A DNA stretch of 52,032 nucleotides from Acinetobacter sp. ANC 4204 (GCF_002135205.1 NZ_NEFZ01000012.1:1-52032); one strand, 5' to 3'. Positions 10,077 to 19,123 are shown, counted from the stretch's first letter. Notes: a model not told the origin generated them from the sequence alone. Made by a program: numbers and translations.

Positions 10077-10218
10077 AATTTAACATCCTGTTAATGTCCT
10101 TTTTTGCGTATAAACCATGTTCATACAGTGCTCGTTTTCCTAACGGGCGGTATTTATACGCTGATCAGCCATTCAGCCTGAGCCAAAGGGCTGATACACA
10201 CGGGGAGAGTTTAAAAAA

Positions 10219-10578
10219 TTAGTTTTGTGCAGCAGTTACTGCAATTTCGATCAACCAGTTTGGATTCACCAAATCAGCTTGAATCGTGGCACGTGAAGGC
10301 GCCACACAACCGTTCATCCAATCAATCCAAATCGCATTGACTGTTGAAAAATCAGAGAGATTTTTGATGTAAAGCTGAGCAGATAACAAACGTGATTTAT
10401 CTGTATTTGCCAAAGCTAAAAGCTCATCAATCGTTGCTAAAATTTCACGGGTCTGACCTGCGACATCATTGTCGGTATTTTTTGGCACTTGCCCTGACAA
10501 ATACACCACTTGATTAAACACAGTGACTGCACTCATGACTTCGTTGGTGTTGAATTTTTGAATGTCTGAATGTGACAT
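10219..10578 (-). CDS. RidA/YjgF-family enamine/imine deaminase
   Basis: The 119-residue protein is of RidA size and has VVYLSGQVPKN, RATIQADLVNPNWLIEIAVTA and the conserved Arg near residue 100. RidA proteins hydrolyse reactive imines released by PLP and flavin enzymes. Here DadA and the PLP racemase would supply 2-iminopropionate, so the fit with the operon is good. The ATG at 10578 is preferred over an upstream start at 10653 because AAGGA lies 8 bases before it and the extension is unlike the family and overlaps alr. It lies 37 bp after alr. Confidence 0.88.
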   Translation of the reverse strand: MSHSDIQKFNTNEVMSAVTVFNQVVYLSGQVPKNTDNDVAGQTREILATIDELLALANTDKSRLLSAQLYIKNLSDFSTVNAIWIDWMNGCVAPSRATIQADLVNPNWLIEIAVTAAQN

Positions 10579-10615
10579 AGGTCTTTCCTTGTATGAAACT
10601 GTATAAAAATAAAAT

Positions 10616-11713
10616 TTAATCTTGGATAAAATTGACACGTGCAGTGACAGCACACATCAGCTCATAGCCAATCGTGCCTGAACCTGCTGCGACTTCATCA
10701 ATACTAAGCATAGCGCCCTGTTTCGATGTACCCCACAACACCACTTCGTCGCCAACTTGGGCATTTGGGAGGTGAGATAAATCAACTGCCAACATGTCCA
10801 TGCTGACCCGTCCGACCAAGCTACTGCGTTGTCCATCGACTAAAATAGGCGTGCCTGTTGCGGTAATCCGTTGATAACCATCGGCATAACCACAAGCCAC
10901 AATACCCACACGCATGTCGTTTTCAGCAATGAACTTTGAGCCATAACCGACACTATCGCCTGCTTTTAACTGCTGAATGGCAATCAACTCGCTACGCAAA
11001 CTCATGGCAGGTTGCAAATCCCAGTCTTCAATGGAGTGGCTTGGATAATCTGGAGAACTGCCATAAAGCATAATGCCGCTACGGATTACATCCGACTGCA
11101 ACTGTTCATGACGTAAGATGGCTGCGCTGTTGCTGACTGAACGTGCACCCGGTAGATCATGGGTAATGGCATCAAACAACTGACATTGATGCGCAATGCC
11201 ATCACGTCCGAAACGCTCACCATCGGCATCCGAAAAATGCATCATATGGGTCAAACGTCGAACTTGAGGCAAGTTTAAGAGCTGCTGCCATACTTGACGG
11301 TACTGTTCAGGACGGAAACCTAAACGGTTCATGCCGCTGTTCATTTTTAAATAAACATCGAACTGCGCCTCTAAAGGAAAACGCGCTAACCATTCAAGTT
11401 GATATTCACTATGAATACTGAAGCTTAAACCTAGCTCATGGCAGTCAAATAGATCTTGCTCTGAGAAAATACCTTCGAGTAACAGAATTGGGCCTGTCCA
11501 GCCCAAAGCACGAATGCGTTTTGCCTCTGCCAAATCGAGCAGCGCAAAACCATCGGCAGATTTGAACGCTTGATAGACGCGTTCAATACCATGACCATAA
11601 GCATTGGCTTTGACCACCGCATAGACTTGGCTATTCGGCATTTTAGTGCGAGCAACATTTAAATTATGCTGCAGTGATTGGCTATGAATCACTGCAGTAA
11701 TTGGACGTGGCAT
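10616..11713 (-). CDS. alr: Alanine racemase, catabolic (DadX-type)
   Basis: This PLP enzyme interconverts L- and D-alanine. At 365 residues it has the usual length. The PLP-binding Lys35 lies in AVVKANAYGHG, and the catalytic Tyr lies in DSVGYGSKF. MNRLGFR, SNSAAILRH, RSGIMLYG and RVSMDMLAVD are all family motifs. Standing between dadA and ridA it most likely feeds D-alanine to DadA, so the catabolic name dadX is also suitable. Whether a second, biosynthetic alr exists elsewhere cannot be seen. Confidence 0.93.
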   Translation of the reverse strand: MPRPITAVIHSQSLQHNLNVARTKMPNSQVYAVVKANAYGHGIERVYQAFKSADGFALLDLAEAKRIRALGWTGPILLLEGIFSEQDLFDCHELGLSFSIHSEYQLEWLARFPLEAQFDVYLKMNSGMNRLGFRPEQYRQVWQQLLNLPQVRRLTHMMHFSDADGERFGRDGIAHQCQLFDAITHDLPGARSVSNSAAILRHEQLQSDVIRSGIMLYGSSPDYPSHSIEDWDLQPAMSLRSELIAIQQLKAGDSVGYGSKFIAENDMRVGIVACGYADGYQRITATGTPILVDGQRSSLVGRVSMDMLAVDLSHLPNAQVGDEVVLWGTSKQGAMLSIDEVAAGSGTIGYELMCAVTARVNFIQD

Positions 11714-11749
11714 TTTCTTCTTCCTTGAATCAATACGGCCTAAAACGGA

Positions 11750-13009
11750 TTAGGCTGCTGAAGGATAACGTTGAATAGAGAGACCTTCAGTACTGATGTC
11801 TGGTTGATGATTCATCACCAAGTCACTGATGAGCTTGCCTGAACCACATGCCATGGTCCAACCCAAGGTGCCATGCCCTGTATTTAAGAATAGGTTTTTA
11901 AAACGAGTCGCACCAATGATTGGCGTTGAGTCTGGTGTCATTGGACGTAAACCGGTCCAGAAACTGGCTTCAGCTAAGTTCCCACCTGGGAATAAGTCTT
12001 GAGTCACCATCTCCAAAGTTGCACGGCGATCTTGGTTTAAACCGTGGTTGAAACCACTCAGTTCTGCCATCCCCCCCACACGGATACGTTGGTCAAAACG
12101 CGTGATGGCAATTTTATAAGTTTCATCAAGAACCGTAGACTGTGGCGCAAATGCAGGATCTACAATTGGAATGGTTAGTGAGTAGCCTTTGACAGGGTAT
12201 ACAGGCAAATTCAAATTCAATGGTTTCAAGAAATCACGTGAATAACTACCAAAAGCAAGCACATAACGGTCTGCTGTAAGCACTTGACCATCCACCACCA
12301 CGCCTTTGATTTCATCCCCTTCAACCACTAGTTTTTCAACATTTTGGTTAAATTTAAATTCTACACCCATGTCTTTTGCAAGGTTTGCCAAAGCATTGGT
12401 AAATAGGTAACAGTCACCTGTTTCATCATTCGGTAAATGCAAACCACCGACTAATTTATCTTTAGCATATTCTAAAGCTGGCTCAACTTTGGCTAAGTCA
12501 TCTTTTAATAATAGTTCGTAGTCAACGCCACATTCTTTTAATACTTGGATGTCACGTTGTACGGCATCCAATTGAGCTTCATTACGGAAAACCTGCAAAG
12601 TTCCTTTCGCACGGTTTTCATAGTGAATACCAGTTTCTTTACGCAGTTCACGTAAGCAGTCACGGCTGTATTCAGCAACACGCGTCATACGTTCTTTGTT
12701 AATGGCATAGCTTTGTGGATTGCAGTTTTTTAACATCTGCGCCATCCAGTTTAACTGCCACATGCTACCATCAATGTTAATGGCTAAGGGTGCATGATGT
12801 TGGAACATCCACTTTACGGCTTTAAACGGAATACCAGGTGCAGCCCACGGTGTAGAATAACCCGGAGAGATTTGCCCTGCGTTACCAAAGCTAGTTTCTT
12901 CAGCAGGACCAGCCTGACGGTCTAAAACCGTAACGCTTGCGCCTTGTTGTGCAAGGTAATATGCACTTGCAACACCGATGACACCACTACCTAAGACAAT
13001 TACACGCAT
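11750..13009 (-). CDS. dadA: D-amino-acid dehydrogenase, small subunit
   Basis: DadA is a membrane-associated FAD enzyme that oxidises D-alanine to pyruvate and ammonia, passing electrons to the respiratory chain. The 419-residue protein begins [20 protein letters not shown], a classic GxGxxG dinucleotide fold, then [20 protein letters not shown] and, near the C terminus, [14 protein letters not shown] and [16 protein letters not shown]. The ATG at 13009 is chosen over a start at 13027 since AGGGA stands 6 bases before it and the protein then starts like other DadA. It is the first gene of the dad operon and is divergent from an Lrp-family regulator. Confidence 0.95.
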   Translation of the reverse strand: MRVIVLGSGVIGVASAYYLAQQGASVTVLDRQAGPAEETSFGNAGQISPGYSTPWAAPGIPFKAVKWMFQHHAPLAINIDGSMWQLNWMAQMLKNCNPQSYAINKERMTRVAEYSRDCLRELRKETGIHYENRAKGTLQVFRNEAQLDAVQRDIQVLKECGVDYELLLKDDLAKVEPALEYAKDKLVGGLHLPNDETGDCYLFTNALANLAKDMGVEFKFNQNVEKLVVEGDEIKGVVVDGQVLTADRYVLAFGSYSRDFLKPLNLNLPVYPVKGYSLTIPIVDPAFAPQSTVLDETYKIAITRFDQRIRVGGMAELSGFNHGLNQDRRATLEMVTQDLFPGGNLAEASFWTGLRPMTPDSTPIIGATRFKNLFLNTGHGTLGWTMACGSGKLISDLVMNHQPDISTEGLSIQRYPSAA

Positions 13010-13027
13010 GACTGATCCCTTACACAC

Positions 13028-13049
13028 ACTAGTTTATTTCACTAGTATA
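13028..13049 (-). promoter_or_regulatory. Twin ACTAGT palindromes overlapping a probable dadA -10 box
   Basis: ACTAGT occurs at 13028-13033 and again at 13041-13046, 13 bp apart. The second overlaps TATACT (13049-13044, minus strand), one base from the sigma-70 -10 consensus. No good -35 box is seen upstream, which suits an activated promoter. The divergent Lrp-type regulator is the natural candidate binder; this is inferred. Confidence 0.4.
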
Positions 13050-13146
13050 TTTTTAGGTTAATAGTTTTTTTCACTGTTTTTAATATTATAATCTAGGTAA
13101 ATCACCACTTTTGTCGCGCTAAAATTCTAAACATAGGAAATTTATA

Positions 13147-13611
13147 ATGCGTAAATTAGATCGGATTGATCAGCAGATTTTAGACATTTTGCAGCGCGAT
13201 GGACGAATTGCAATTAGTGAATTGGCCTCTCGCGTTAACCTCTCAACCACGCCATGTTCGGAACGCGTCAAACGCTTAGAGCGTGATGGTATTATCATGG
13301 GTTACTACGCACGCCTCAATCCGCAACTGGTCGATCGAAACTTATTGGTGTTTTTAGAAATTAAGCTATCAGCCAAGTCTGGCGATGTGTTTGATCAAGT
13401 GGCGCGTGACTTGGTCGAGATTCCAGAGGTTTTAGAATGCCATCTGATTTCAGGTGAATTCGATTATTTGGTCAAAGCCCGTTTAAAAGAAATGAGTGCC
13501 TACCGACGCCTATTGGGTGATTTACTAAAAAAACTGCCCTCTTCAGCGTCATCGCACAGTTATATTGTGATGGAAGAAGTCAAAGAAAGTTTTTATTTGG
13601 ACATTCGCTAA
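13147..13611 (+). CDS. Lrp/AsnC-family transcriptional regulator of the dad operon (DadR-like)
   Basis: The 154-residue protein has an N-terminal winged helix-turn-helix (LDRIDQQILDILQRDGRI, then ISELASRVNLSTTPCSERVK) and a C-terminal RAM ligand-binding domain (LECHLISGEFDYLVKARLKE). In Pseudomonas and relatives the Lrp-type regulator encoded beside dadA responds to alanine and controls dadAX. The 137-bp divergent spacer holds the dadA promoter and repeats described separately, so autoregulation plus dad control is the likely job. It could instead be a more global Lrp; the location favours the local role. Confidence 0.88.
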   Translation: MRKLDRIDQQILDILQRDGRIAISELASRVNLSTTPCSERVKRLERDGIIMGYYARLNPQLVDRNLLVFLEIKLSAKSGDVFDQVARDLVEIPEVLECHLISGEFDYLVKARLKEMSAYRRLLGDLLKKLPSSASSHSYIVMEEVKESFYLDIR

Positions 13612-13624
13612 ATTGCACAATAGC

Positions 13625-14884
13625 TTAAATCGGCATACAAGTATCTTGAGCTAAATACGCAGGGAGCTTTTGTTGTGGAAATGGCTGTTTCAAACAGAGC
13701 TGATGCCCTTTTTGATAATAATCATATCCTTCCCTATTTTTATTCAGCTCTTCTACCGATTCCTGCTTTTGTACCGCATTAAAAACTCGAATTTTATTGT
13801 CTAAAATTCGAGAACGAAGTGCATAAGGCCGCCAATCAACAACAGCTACTTGCGCTAAAATATTTCCCACCGAATTTTTCAAAACGTATTTAGAGCGCTT
13901 CTCAGGCTGAAAATGCTCATACTGTTGCAAGAAATCCAAATACGATAGTTCAGACAATGCAATATAAGGTTCGATGTCTTTAACTTGCTGATTTAAACTG
14001 CGGTTTGGTAGATAAACCAGACGGTATTGCCAATCAGACATACCTTTTGGTACTGCTAGACTTTGAAAGGAGTGTGCATTTTGGCTCACTTCATAACGCA
14101 TACTTTGCCTTAAACTCAAAGCATGCTGAGTTAAAGGTGCGACATGCACGCTCGCATGCTGAGCCTTTAGATTGAGCATATCCAGACTCTGCCAGATAAA
14201 GTTCTGCATGATATATTTCTCAATCATAGAGAGTTTCTGTCCCTGCATATTTTGTAAAGCAGAGATGTACTGTAAAAGTGCAGTCTTTGACTCATCTTTA
14301 GGTTTTAAACTCAATTGAACCGCATGCAATAAATGAAGATCGCGCAGAGTTTGATAGTCTGGCAGTACACCGTCAGCTGGAAGCAATAAAGAGACATAAT
14401 CCGTACTGTTTAACCAGTGCAAATAACGCTGTATTGCAAATTGCTCTGTTGCAAACATTGCAACAAACTGAGATTGATGTTGGCGAATAAAGGATTCACT
14501 TTGTTCTGGCGTTTGTAGTAAAACCTGATTGAGTTCATCTAATACTTGTTTTTGTTTTGCCGACAACGGGTGCTTTTGCAACTGCTGTATTTGCATAGGT
14601 GCTACTTTATTTGCAGAAGATAATGGCTTTCCCTGCTGTTGCCACTGCTCATAATAGCGTAAACGACCCAAGCTTTCAGGCTCAACATCTGCTTTCGCAT
14701 CCATTCCCCAGGCATAGAAAAATGGATGCTGTTTCAGATCGCTTTGAAAGGCATAGTCAGCATCTATCAAGGCTTTGGTTTGAGCAGATAACTCATCATC
14801 CTGCTGTAACCAATAAACCAATCCACCACTACCGAATGCCAATATAACCAAACCCAGCAGAACTTTTTTTATCATTATTCGCAT
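13625..14884 (-). CDS. Hypothetical single-pass membrane protein
   Basis: I do not recognise a family. The product is about 419 residues with one N-terminal hydrophobic segment (KKVLLGLVILAFGSGGLVYW) and a large, probably periplasmic, helical and Gln-rich remainder. It contains only two cysteines, both near the C terminus (QLCLKQPF and DTCMPI), that could form a disulfide. Possible starts are ATG 14884, ATG 14875 and TTG 14890, and none has a clear ribosome binding site. It converges on the Lrp-type gene with 13 bp between stops. The HAD phosphatase gene ends 36 bp upstream on the same strand, so the two may be cotranscribed. Confidence 0.6.
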   Translation of the reverse strand: MRIMIKKVLLGLVILAFGSGGLVYWLQQDDELSAQTKALIDADYAFQSDLKQHPFFYAWGMDAKADVEPESLGRLRYYEQWQQQGKPLSSANKVAPMQIQQLQKHPLSAKQKQVLDELNQVLLQTPEQSESFIRQHQSQFVAMFATEQFAIQRYLHWLNSTDYVSLLLPADGVLPDYQTLRDLHLLHAVQLSLKPKDESKTALLQYISALQNMQGQKLSMIEKYIMQNFIWQSLDMLNLKAQHASVHVAPLTQHALSLRQSMRYEVSQNAHSFQSLAVPKGMSDWQYRLVYLPNRSLNQQVKDIEPYIALSELSYLDFLQQYEHFQPEKRSKYVLKNSVGNILAQVAVVDWRPYALRSRILDNKIRVFNAVQKQESVEELNKNREGYDYYQKGHQLCLKQPFPQQKLPAYLAQDTCMPI

Positions 14885-14920
14885 AATCAAGTATTTTATT
14901 ATTTAGCAATCATACTGATT

Positions 14921-15568
14921 TTACTTAATAAATTGAAGTATCTCAGCAAAAGTTTTAATTCGTGCTTTAGGCGCGGCTTCCGTCAACTCTTGATCAGAAC
15001 CATAACCGTATTCCACCGCAATAGTCTCAATGCCGTTGCGACGTGCACCCAAAATGTCATGCTCGCGATCACCAACCATCAGACACTCTTCTGCTTTTAA
15101 CTGTTCTTTTTCTAGAATATAAGCAATTAAATCTCCCTTATTGGTGCGCTCACCGTTCAGTTCACTGCCATAAGGGTGCACAAAGTATTGTAGTAAATTG
15201 AAATGCTCTAAGATTTGACGGGCATAGACTTCTGGTTTTGCTGTCGCCAAATACAAGTGATAACCCTGCTCGGTCAGTTTTTTTAAGGTCGGTTCAACAT
15301 CGGCAAATAAATGGTTTTCATATAAACCTTTCACCGCAAAACGCTCACGATAGCCCAGTAGAGCTTGCTCTGCCAAAACATCGTCCACTGCAACATTTAA
15401 GAGTTTTGCCAAAGACGCTTTGAGTGGTGGCCCAATAATCCAGTCAATGTTTAGATCATCGGCAATGGGATGCCCAACTTTGTTTAAGCCATAACGTGCA
15501 CTGGTGGTAATACCAACTTTCGGATCTGTTAATGTTCCATCTAAATCTAGCAAAATATGTTTAATCAC
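14921..15568 (-). CDS. HAD-superfamily phosphatase, phosphoglycolate-phosphatase-like
   Basis: The 215-residue protein has the HAD motifs in order: motif I HILLDLDGTLTDP (nucleophile Asp8, Asp10), motif II YLATAKPEVYA, the Lys in NKGDLIAYIL, and motif IV ECLMVGDREHDILGARRNG. The cap is the small alpha-helical C1 type between residues 16 and 90. Such proteins dephosphorylate phosphoglycolate, nucleotides or similar small molecules; the substrate cannot be chosen. It is divergent from thiD with about 93 bp between starts. Confidence 0.85.
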   Translation of the reverse strand: MIKHILLDLDGTLTDPKVGITTSARYGLNKVGHPIADDLNIDWIIGPPLKASLAKLLNVAVDDVLAEQALLGYRERFAVKGLYENHLFADVEPTLKKLTEQGYHLYLATAKPEVYARQILEHFNLLQYFVHPYGSELNGERTNKGDLIAYILEKEQLKAEECLMVGDREHDILGARRNGIETIAVEYGYGSDQELTEAAPKARIKTFAEILQFIK

Positions 15569-15595
15569 AGCTGATCCTTCTTGGGCTTTAAATAA

Positions 15596-16429
<834 letters not shown>

Positions 16430-16433
16430 GCAA

Positions 16434-16459
16434 AATAAGCTCGCAACAGCGAGCTTATT
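16434..16459 (+). terminator. Terminator after thiD
   Basis: AATAAGCTCGC (16434-16444) and GCGAGCTTATT (16449-16459) form a perfect 11-bp stem with an AACA loop, 5 bp past the thiD stop. The T-run is weak (TTATTC), so efficiency is uncertain. Confidence 0.6.
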
Positions 16460-16497
16460 CAAATAAAATAAATTAATCTAATCATATCCTTAAACAT

Positions 16498-17751
16498 ATG
16501 AATACGACAAAAAAAGGCAATGAACTTGAAGAATATACTTATAATTATTTACAAGCTTTAATAAAGAATGGCTCACTAGGTGTAATAGAAAAAAATTGTA
16601 AAATTTTCAAGCAGAAAGCTTACTCTTCTCTCGAAAGAGGTTTAATTTACTTTGATGTTTCGATAGAAGTCTTTTTTGAAAACCAAGAAACTCCCTCTTT
16701 TTTATTTTTATTCGAATGTAAAAATTACGCTAATAAGGTGCCTGTCGATGATATACAAGTATTTTCAGATAACGTTAGCAAAGTCGCTCATCATAATTCC
16801 AAAGCCATTTGTATTACAACAAAAGGGTTTCAAAGAGGAGCTGAAAAACTCGCTAAGTCACGTAAAATAGGATTATGGAAGATACTTAATGATGGACATG
16901 AAACAATTTTAAATAGAAGGTTCAATCGGGAAATAGACAAAACTAATGAGATTATATCTTGTTTGACGGATTCTAATTATGTGCCAAAGGGATATGGATC
17001 AAATTTTATTCAGACTCCATTTCGCGTGACTACATGCCTAATTGATCTTTTTAGCGATTTATTATTAGATAACCATGAATTAAGGGATCGCTATTTACAA
17101 CTTTTTAAAAAACAAAAAATTCCATATATTTCAAAAAGTAAACTTTCAATATTAGGACAGGATTTCTTTAACAAGTACTCAAAAGATTCTAAATTAAATT
17201 TAGAACTCATAGCTAAAGATTTAAACTTAGAAGTTATAAAGACAGAAACTTTATTAAATAAAAAACTTATAGCCGAGATTAATTTTCAAACAAATATTGT
17301 AATGCTATTCGGTATAAATACTTTTAGTCCTCAACAATTAAATTTTGCTTTCGCACATGAATTAGCTCATAAAATTCTAAGTCATGATAAATTTTTCATC
17401 TCAGAAACTCAGCTTATTGATCAACAATCTACAGGCCATACCAATTTGATCTCAGGTCAAGATATAAGCAGGTTAGAATTTCAAGCAAACTTTTTAGCTG
17501 CTTGTATCTTATTACCAGATACACGGTTAAAACAGGTATTTTTTAACCTATTAGAACACTACGATATTAAAAATAAAGGATTTTGCCCCTTATATATTGA
17601 TGAGCAACCATGCAATAAAGATAATTATGTAAAAGTTTGCATGCCTATCGCTGAGTTATTTTCTGTCTCACAAGAGACTCTTAAAATTCGATTAGAAGAA
17701 TTAGGACTTGCTAAATTCGAAAGTTCATTTGATAAGAAAACGCAAATCTAA
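16498..17751 (+). CDS. Mrr-like nuclease domain fused to ImmA/IrrE zinc metallopeptidase
   Basis: Residues about 8-130 look like a PD-(D/E)XK restriction-endonuclease fold: Asp53 in YFDVSIEV, Glu73 and Lys75 in FLFECKNYANKV, and the trailing AEKLAKSRKIGLWKI seen in Mrr-type domains. Residues about 230-345 are ImmA/IrrE-type: HELAH at 287-291 gives the zinc ligands and catalytic Glu, and RLEFQANFLAACILLP with Glu327 gives the third ligand. Unlike classical ImmA-linked repressors there is no helix-turn-helix. The gene is markedly more AT-rich than thiD and ogt on either side, has no clear ribosome binding site, and its stop overlaps the converging ogt stop by 4 bp. Both domains keep their catalytic residues. 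Origin by transfer and a role in defence or stress response are inferences. Confidence 0.75.
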   Translation: MNTTKKGNELEEYTYNYLQALIKNGSLGVIEKNCKIFKQKAYSSLERGLIYFDVSIEVFFENQETPSFLFLFECKNYANKVPVDDIQVFSDNVSKVAHHNSKAICITTKGFQRGAEKLAKSRKIGLWKILNDGHETILNRRFNREIDKTNEIISCLTDSNYVPKGYGSNFIQTPFRVTTCLIDLFSDLLLDNHELRDRYLQLFKKQKIPYISKSKLSILGQDFFNKYSKDSKLNLELIAKDLNLEVIKTETLLNKKLIAEINFQTNIVMLFGINTFSPQQLNFAFAHELAHKILSHDKFFISETQLIDQQSTGHTNLISGQDISRLEFQANFLAACILLPDTRLKQVFFNLLEHYDIKNKGFCPLYIDEQPCNKDNYVKVCMPIAELFSVSQETLKIRLEELGLAKFESSFDKKTQI

Positions 17752-18227
17752 TTTTTCTCAAGCTTCAATAAAATATCTTTATTGTCCAGACCGCCTGCGA
17801 AACCAACCAATTTTCCATTCGCCCCCACCACCCGATGACACGGCGCAATAATTGAAATCGGATTTTTGCCATTGGCTGCACCCACTGCACGAACAGCTTT
17901 GACATTGCCAATCTGTAGCGCAATATCTTTATAACTTCGGGTTTCACCAAACGGAATTTGTAATAAAGCCTGCCAAACTTGCTTCTGAAAATCTGTCCCA
18001 GCAAAATCCAAAGGCAAATCAAAACTTTGACGCTTTGCCGAAAAATATTCGCTCAACTGTCGTTCAGTTTCCAACAAAATCGGATGCTGATTCTGTTCGA
18101 CCAACTCAGCTAAACGGACCCGTTTTGGGTTTTCATTTTCCCACAATACGGCAACCAAGGCTTGATCATGTGCCACCAGTCTCAGTACCCCGACAGGAGA
18201 TGGCATATATTTAAAAAATAAGTGCAT
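17748..18227 (-). CDS. ogt: Methylated-DNA--protein-cysteine methyltransferase
   Basis: This suicide enzyme transfers the alkyl group from O6-alkylguanine to its own cysteine. The 159-residue protein has the active-site ISIIAPCHRVVGANGKLVGF with the acceptor Cys in PCHR, the Arg finger region VGAANGKNP, and the YKDIA helix. The N-terminal domain is short, as in Ogt, and lacks the AraC/Ada part. Its 3' end overlaps the converging peptidase gene by 4 bp. It lies 34 bp upstream, on the same strand, of the sugE pair region but is separated from it by the sugE coding direction and probably has its own transcript. Confidence 0.93.
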   Translation of the reverse strand: MHLFFKYMPSPVGVLRLVAHDQALVAVLWENENPKRVRLAELVEQNQHPILLETERQLSEYFSAKRQSFDLPLDFAGTDFQKQVWQALLQIPFGETRSYKDIALQIGNVKAVRAVGAANGKNPISIIAPCHRVVGANGKLVGFAGGLDNKDILLKLEKN

Positions 18228-18260
18228 GCTTCACCACAAAAATTGTCTATGTATGCAACA

Positions 18261-18578
18261 TTATGACGATGAAAGTTTCATCAGTACAAGTCCAGAAATG
18301 ATTAAAACCGCTGCGAGCATCCGCATGGCATTGGCAGGTTCGCCCAAAATCAAAATTCCAACCAAAAATGAACCAATCGCACCAATTCCAGTCCAAACGG
18401 TATAGGCTGTGCCCAAAGGTAAGGTCTTCATGGCATAAGACAGCAGCGCAAAACTGGCCACCATAAATACGAGGGTTAAAATACTCGGTGTCAATTTGGT
18501 AAAACCATCCGATACTTTCATCGCATAGGCCCAAACCACTTCGAGCAAACCTGCAACAATTAAAATCACCCATGCCAT
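18261..18578 (-). CDS. sugE: SMR guanidinium exporter SugE/Gdx, downstream copy
   Basis: This 105-residue small multidrug resistance protein has four membrane helices. It carries the Gdx residues Glu13, Trp16, Ser42, Tyr59 and Trp62, plus the GTAYTVWTGIGAIGSFLVGI stretch. Gdx proteins export guanidinium in exchange for protons. The start at 18578 (MAWVIL) is preferred to a start 36 bases upstream because it matches its neighbour exactly. The upstream copy at 18661 is about 80% identical by hand alignment and of the same length, so a duplication is likely. The 82-bp gap between them holds a strong hairpin. Confidence 0.9.
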   Translation of the reverse strand: MAWVILIVAGLLEVVWAYAMKVSDGFTKLTPSILTLVFMVASFALLSYAMKTLPLGTAYTVWTGIGAIGSFLVGILILGEPANAMRMLAAVLIISGLVLMKLSSS

Positions 18579-18614
18579 ACGCCACACACCTTTTACCGAA
18601 ACCAGAAACAACAA

Positions 18615-18642
18615 AGCTTCAAACGAAGGATCGCTTGAAGCT
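18615..18642 (-). terminator. Hairpin between the two sugE copies, possible partial terminator
   Basis: A 12-bp stem (one G-T pair) with a TCCT loop is followed on the minus strand by TTTGTTGTTT. It could attenuate read-through into the second copy or stabilise the upstream message. Confidence 0.5.
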
Positions 18643-18660
18643 CGACAGATTTAAATGAAT

Positions 18661-18978
18661 TTAGCTTGATGAGAGTTTCATCAAAATTAGGCCCGATACA
18701 ATCAGCACCGCAGCAAACATCCGCATAGCCGTTGCGGGTTCACCTAAAATAAAAATCCCCACCAAGAAAGACCCAATCGCGCCAATTCCAGTCCAAATGG
18801 TATACGCAGTCCCTAGCGGCAATGTTCGCATTGCATAAGCCAGTAAACCAAAACTTAAAATCATGAACACAATGGTGATGATGCTGGGTGTGAGTTTGCT
18901 AAACCCTTCGGACAGCTTCATTGAATATGCCCAAACGATTTCAAACAGACCCGCAAAGATAAGAAAAACCCAAGCCAT
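18661..18978 (-). CDS. sugE: SMR guanidinium exporter SugE/Gdx, riboswitch-proximal copy
   Basis: This 105-residue, four-helix SMR protein has the same specificity residues as its neighbour: Glu13, Trp16, Ser42, Tyr59 and Trp62. The two proteins differ at about 21 positions, nearly all conservative changes in membrane helices, and share every Gdx residue. GGAG lies 8 bases before the ATG. A guanidine-II riboswitch candidate occupies 19002-19050 immediately upstream, which supports guanidinium as substrate. SMR proteins work as antiparallel dimers, so homodimers and a mixed dimer are both possible. Confidence 0.92.
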   Translation of the reverse strand: MAWVFLIFAGLFEIVWAYSMKLSEGFSKLTPSIITIVFMILSFGLLAYAMRTLPLGTAYTIWTGIGAIGSFLVGIFILGEPATAMRMFAAVLIVSGLILMKLSSS

Positions 18979-19001
18979 ACTACCAACTCCATTTCACTAG
19001 A

Positions 19002-19050
19002 GTCAGGTCGTCCTGACGAATTTTCTCAATATGAGGGAGGTCGTTCCTCC
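19002..19050 (-). promoter_or_regulatory. Guanidine-II (mini-ykkC) riboswitch
   Basis: Read on the minus strand there are two hairpins: GGAGG-AACGA-CCTCC (19050-19036) and GTCAGG-ACGA-CCTGAC (19017-19002), joined by an 18-base linker. Paired stems with ACGR loops ahead of sugE define the mini-ykkC class, which senses guanidinium and switches on export genes. The second loop is exactly ACGA; the first has one extra A. The first stem's CTCC could pair with the GGAG of the sugE ribosome binding site at 18987-18990, suggesting translational control; that part is inferred. Confidence 0.85.
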
Positions 19051-19123
19051 TGAATATGCCTTAAATTATAGCAAAATATGCACCAAAATGAGTTATTTTC
19101 ACACTTAAAAATCATTAAAACGC

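Noticed and set aside
10579..10653. 25-codon upstream extension of the RidA gene
   Set aside because: It runs into the alr coding end, has no ribosome binding site and is unlike RidA proteins. The ATG at 10578 has AAGGA in place.
18247..18585. 112-codon minus frame overlapping sugE
   Set aside because: It is a shifted reading of the downstream sugE gene with many Trp and Cys codons, typical of a shadow frame.
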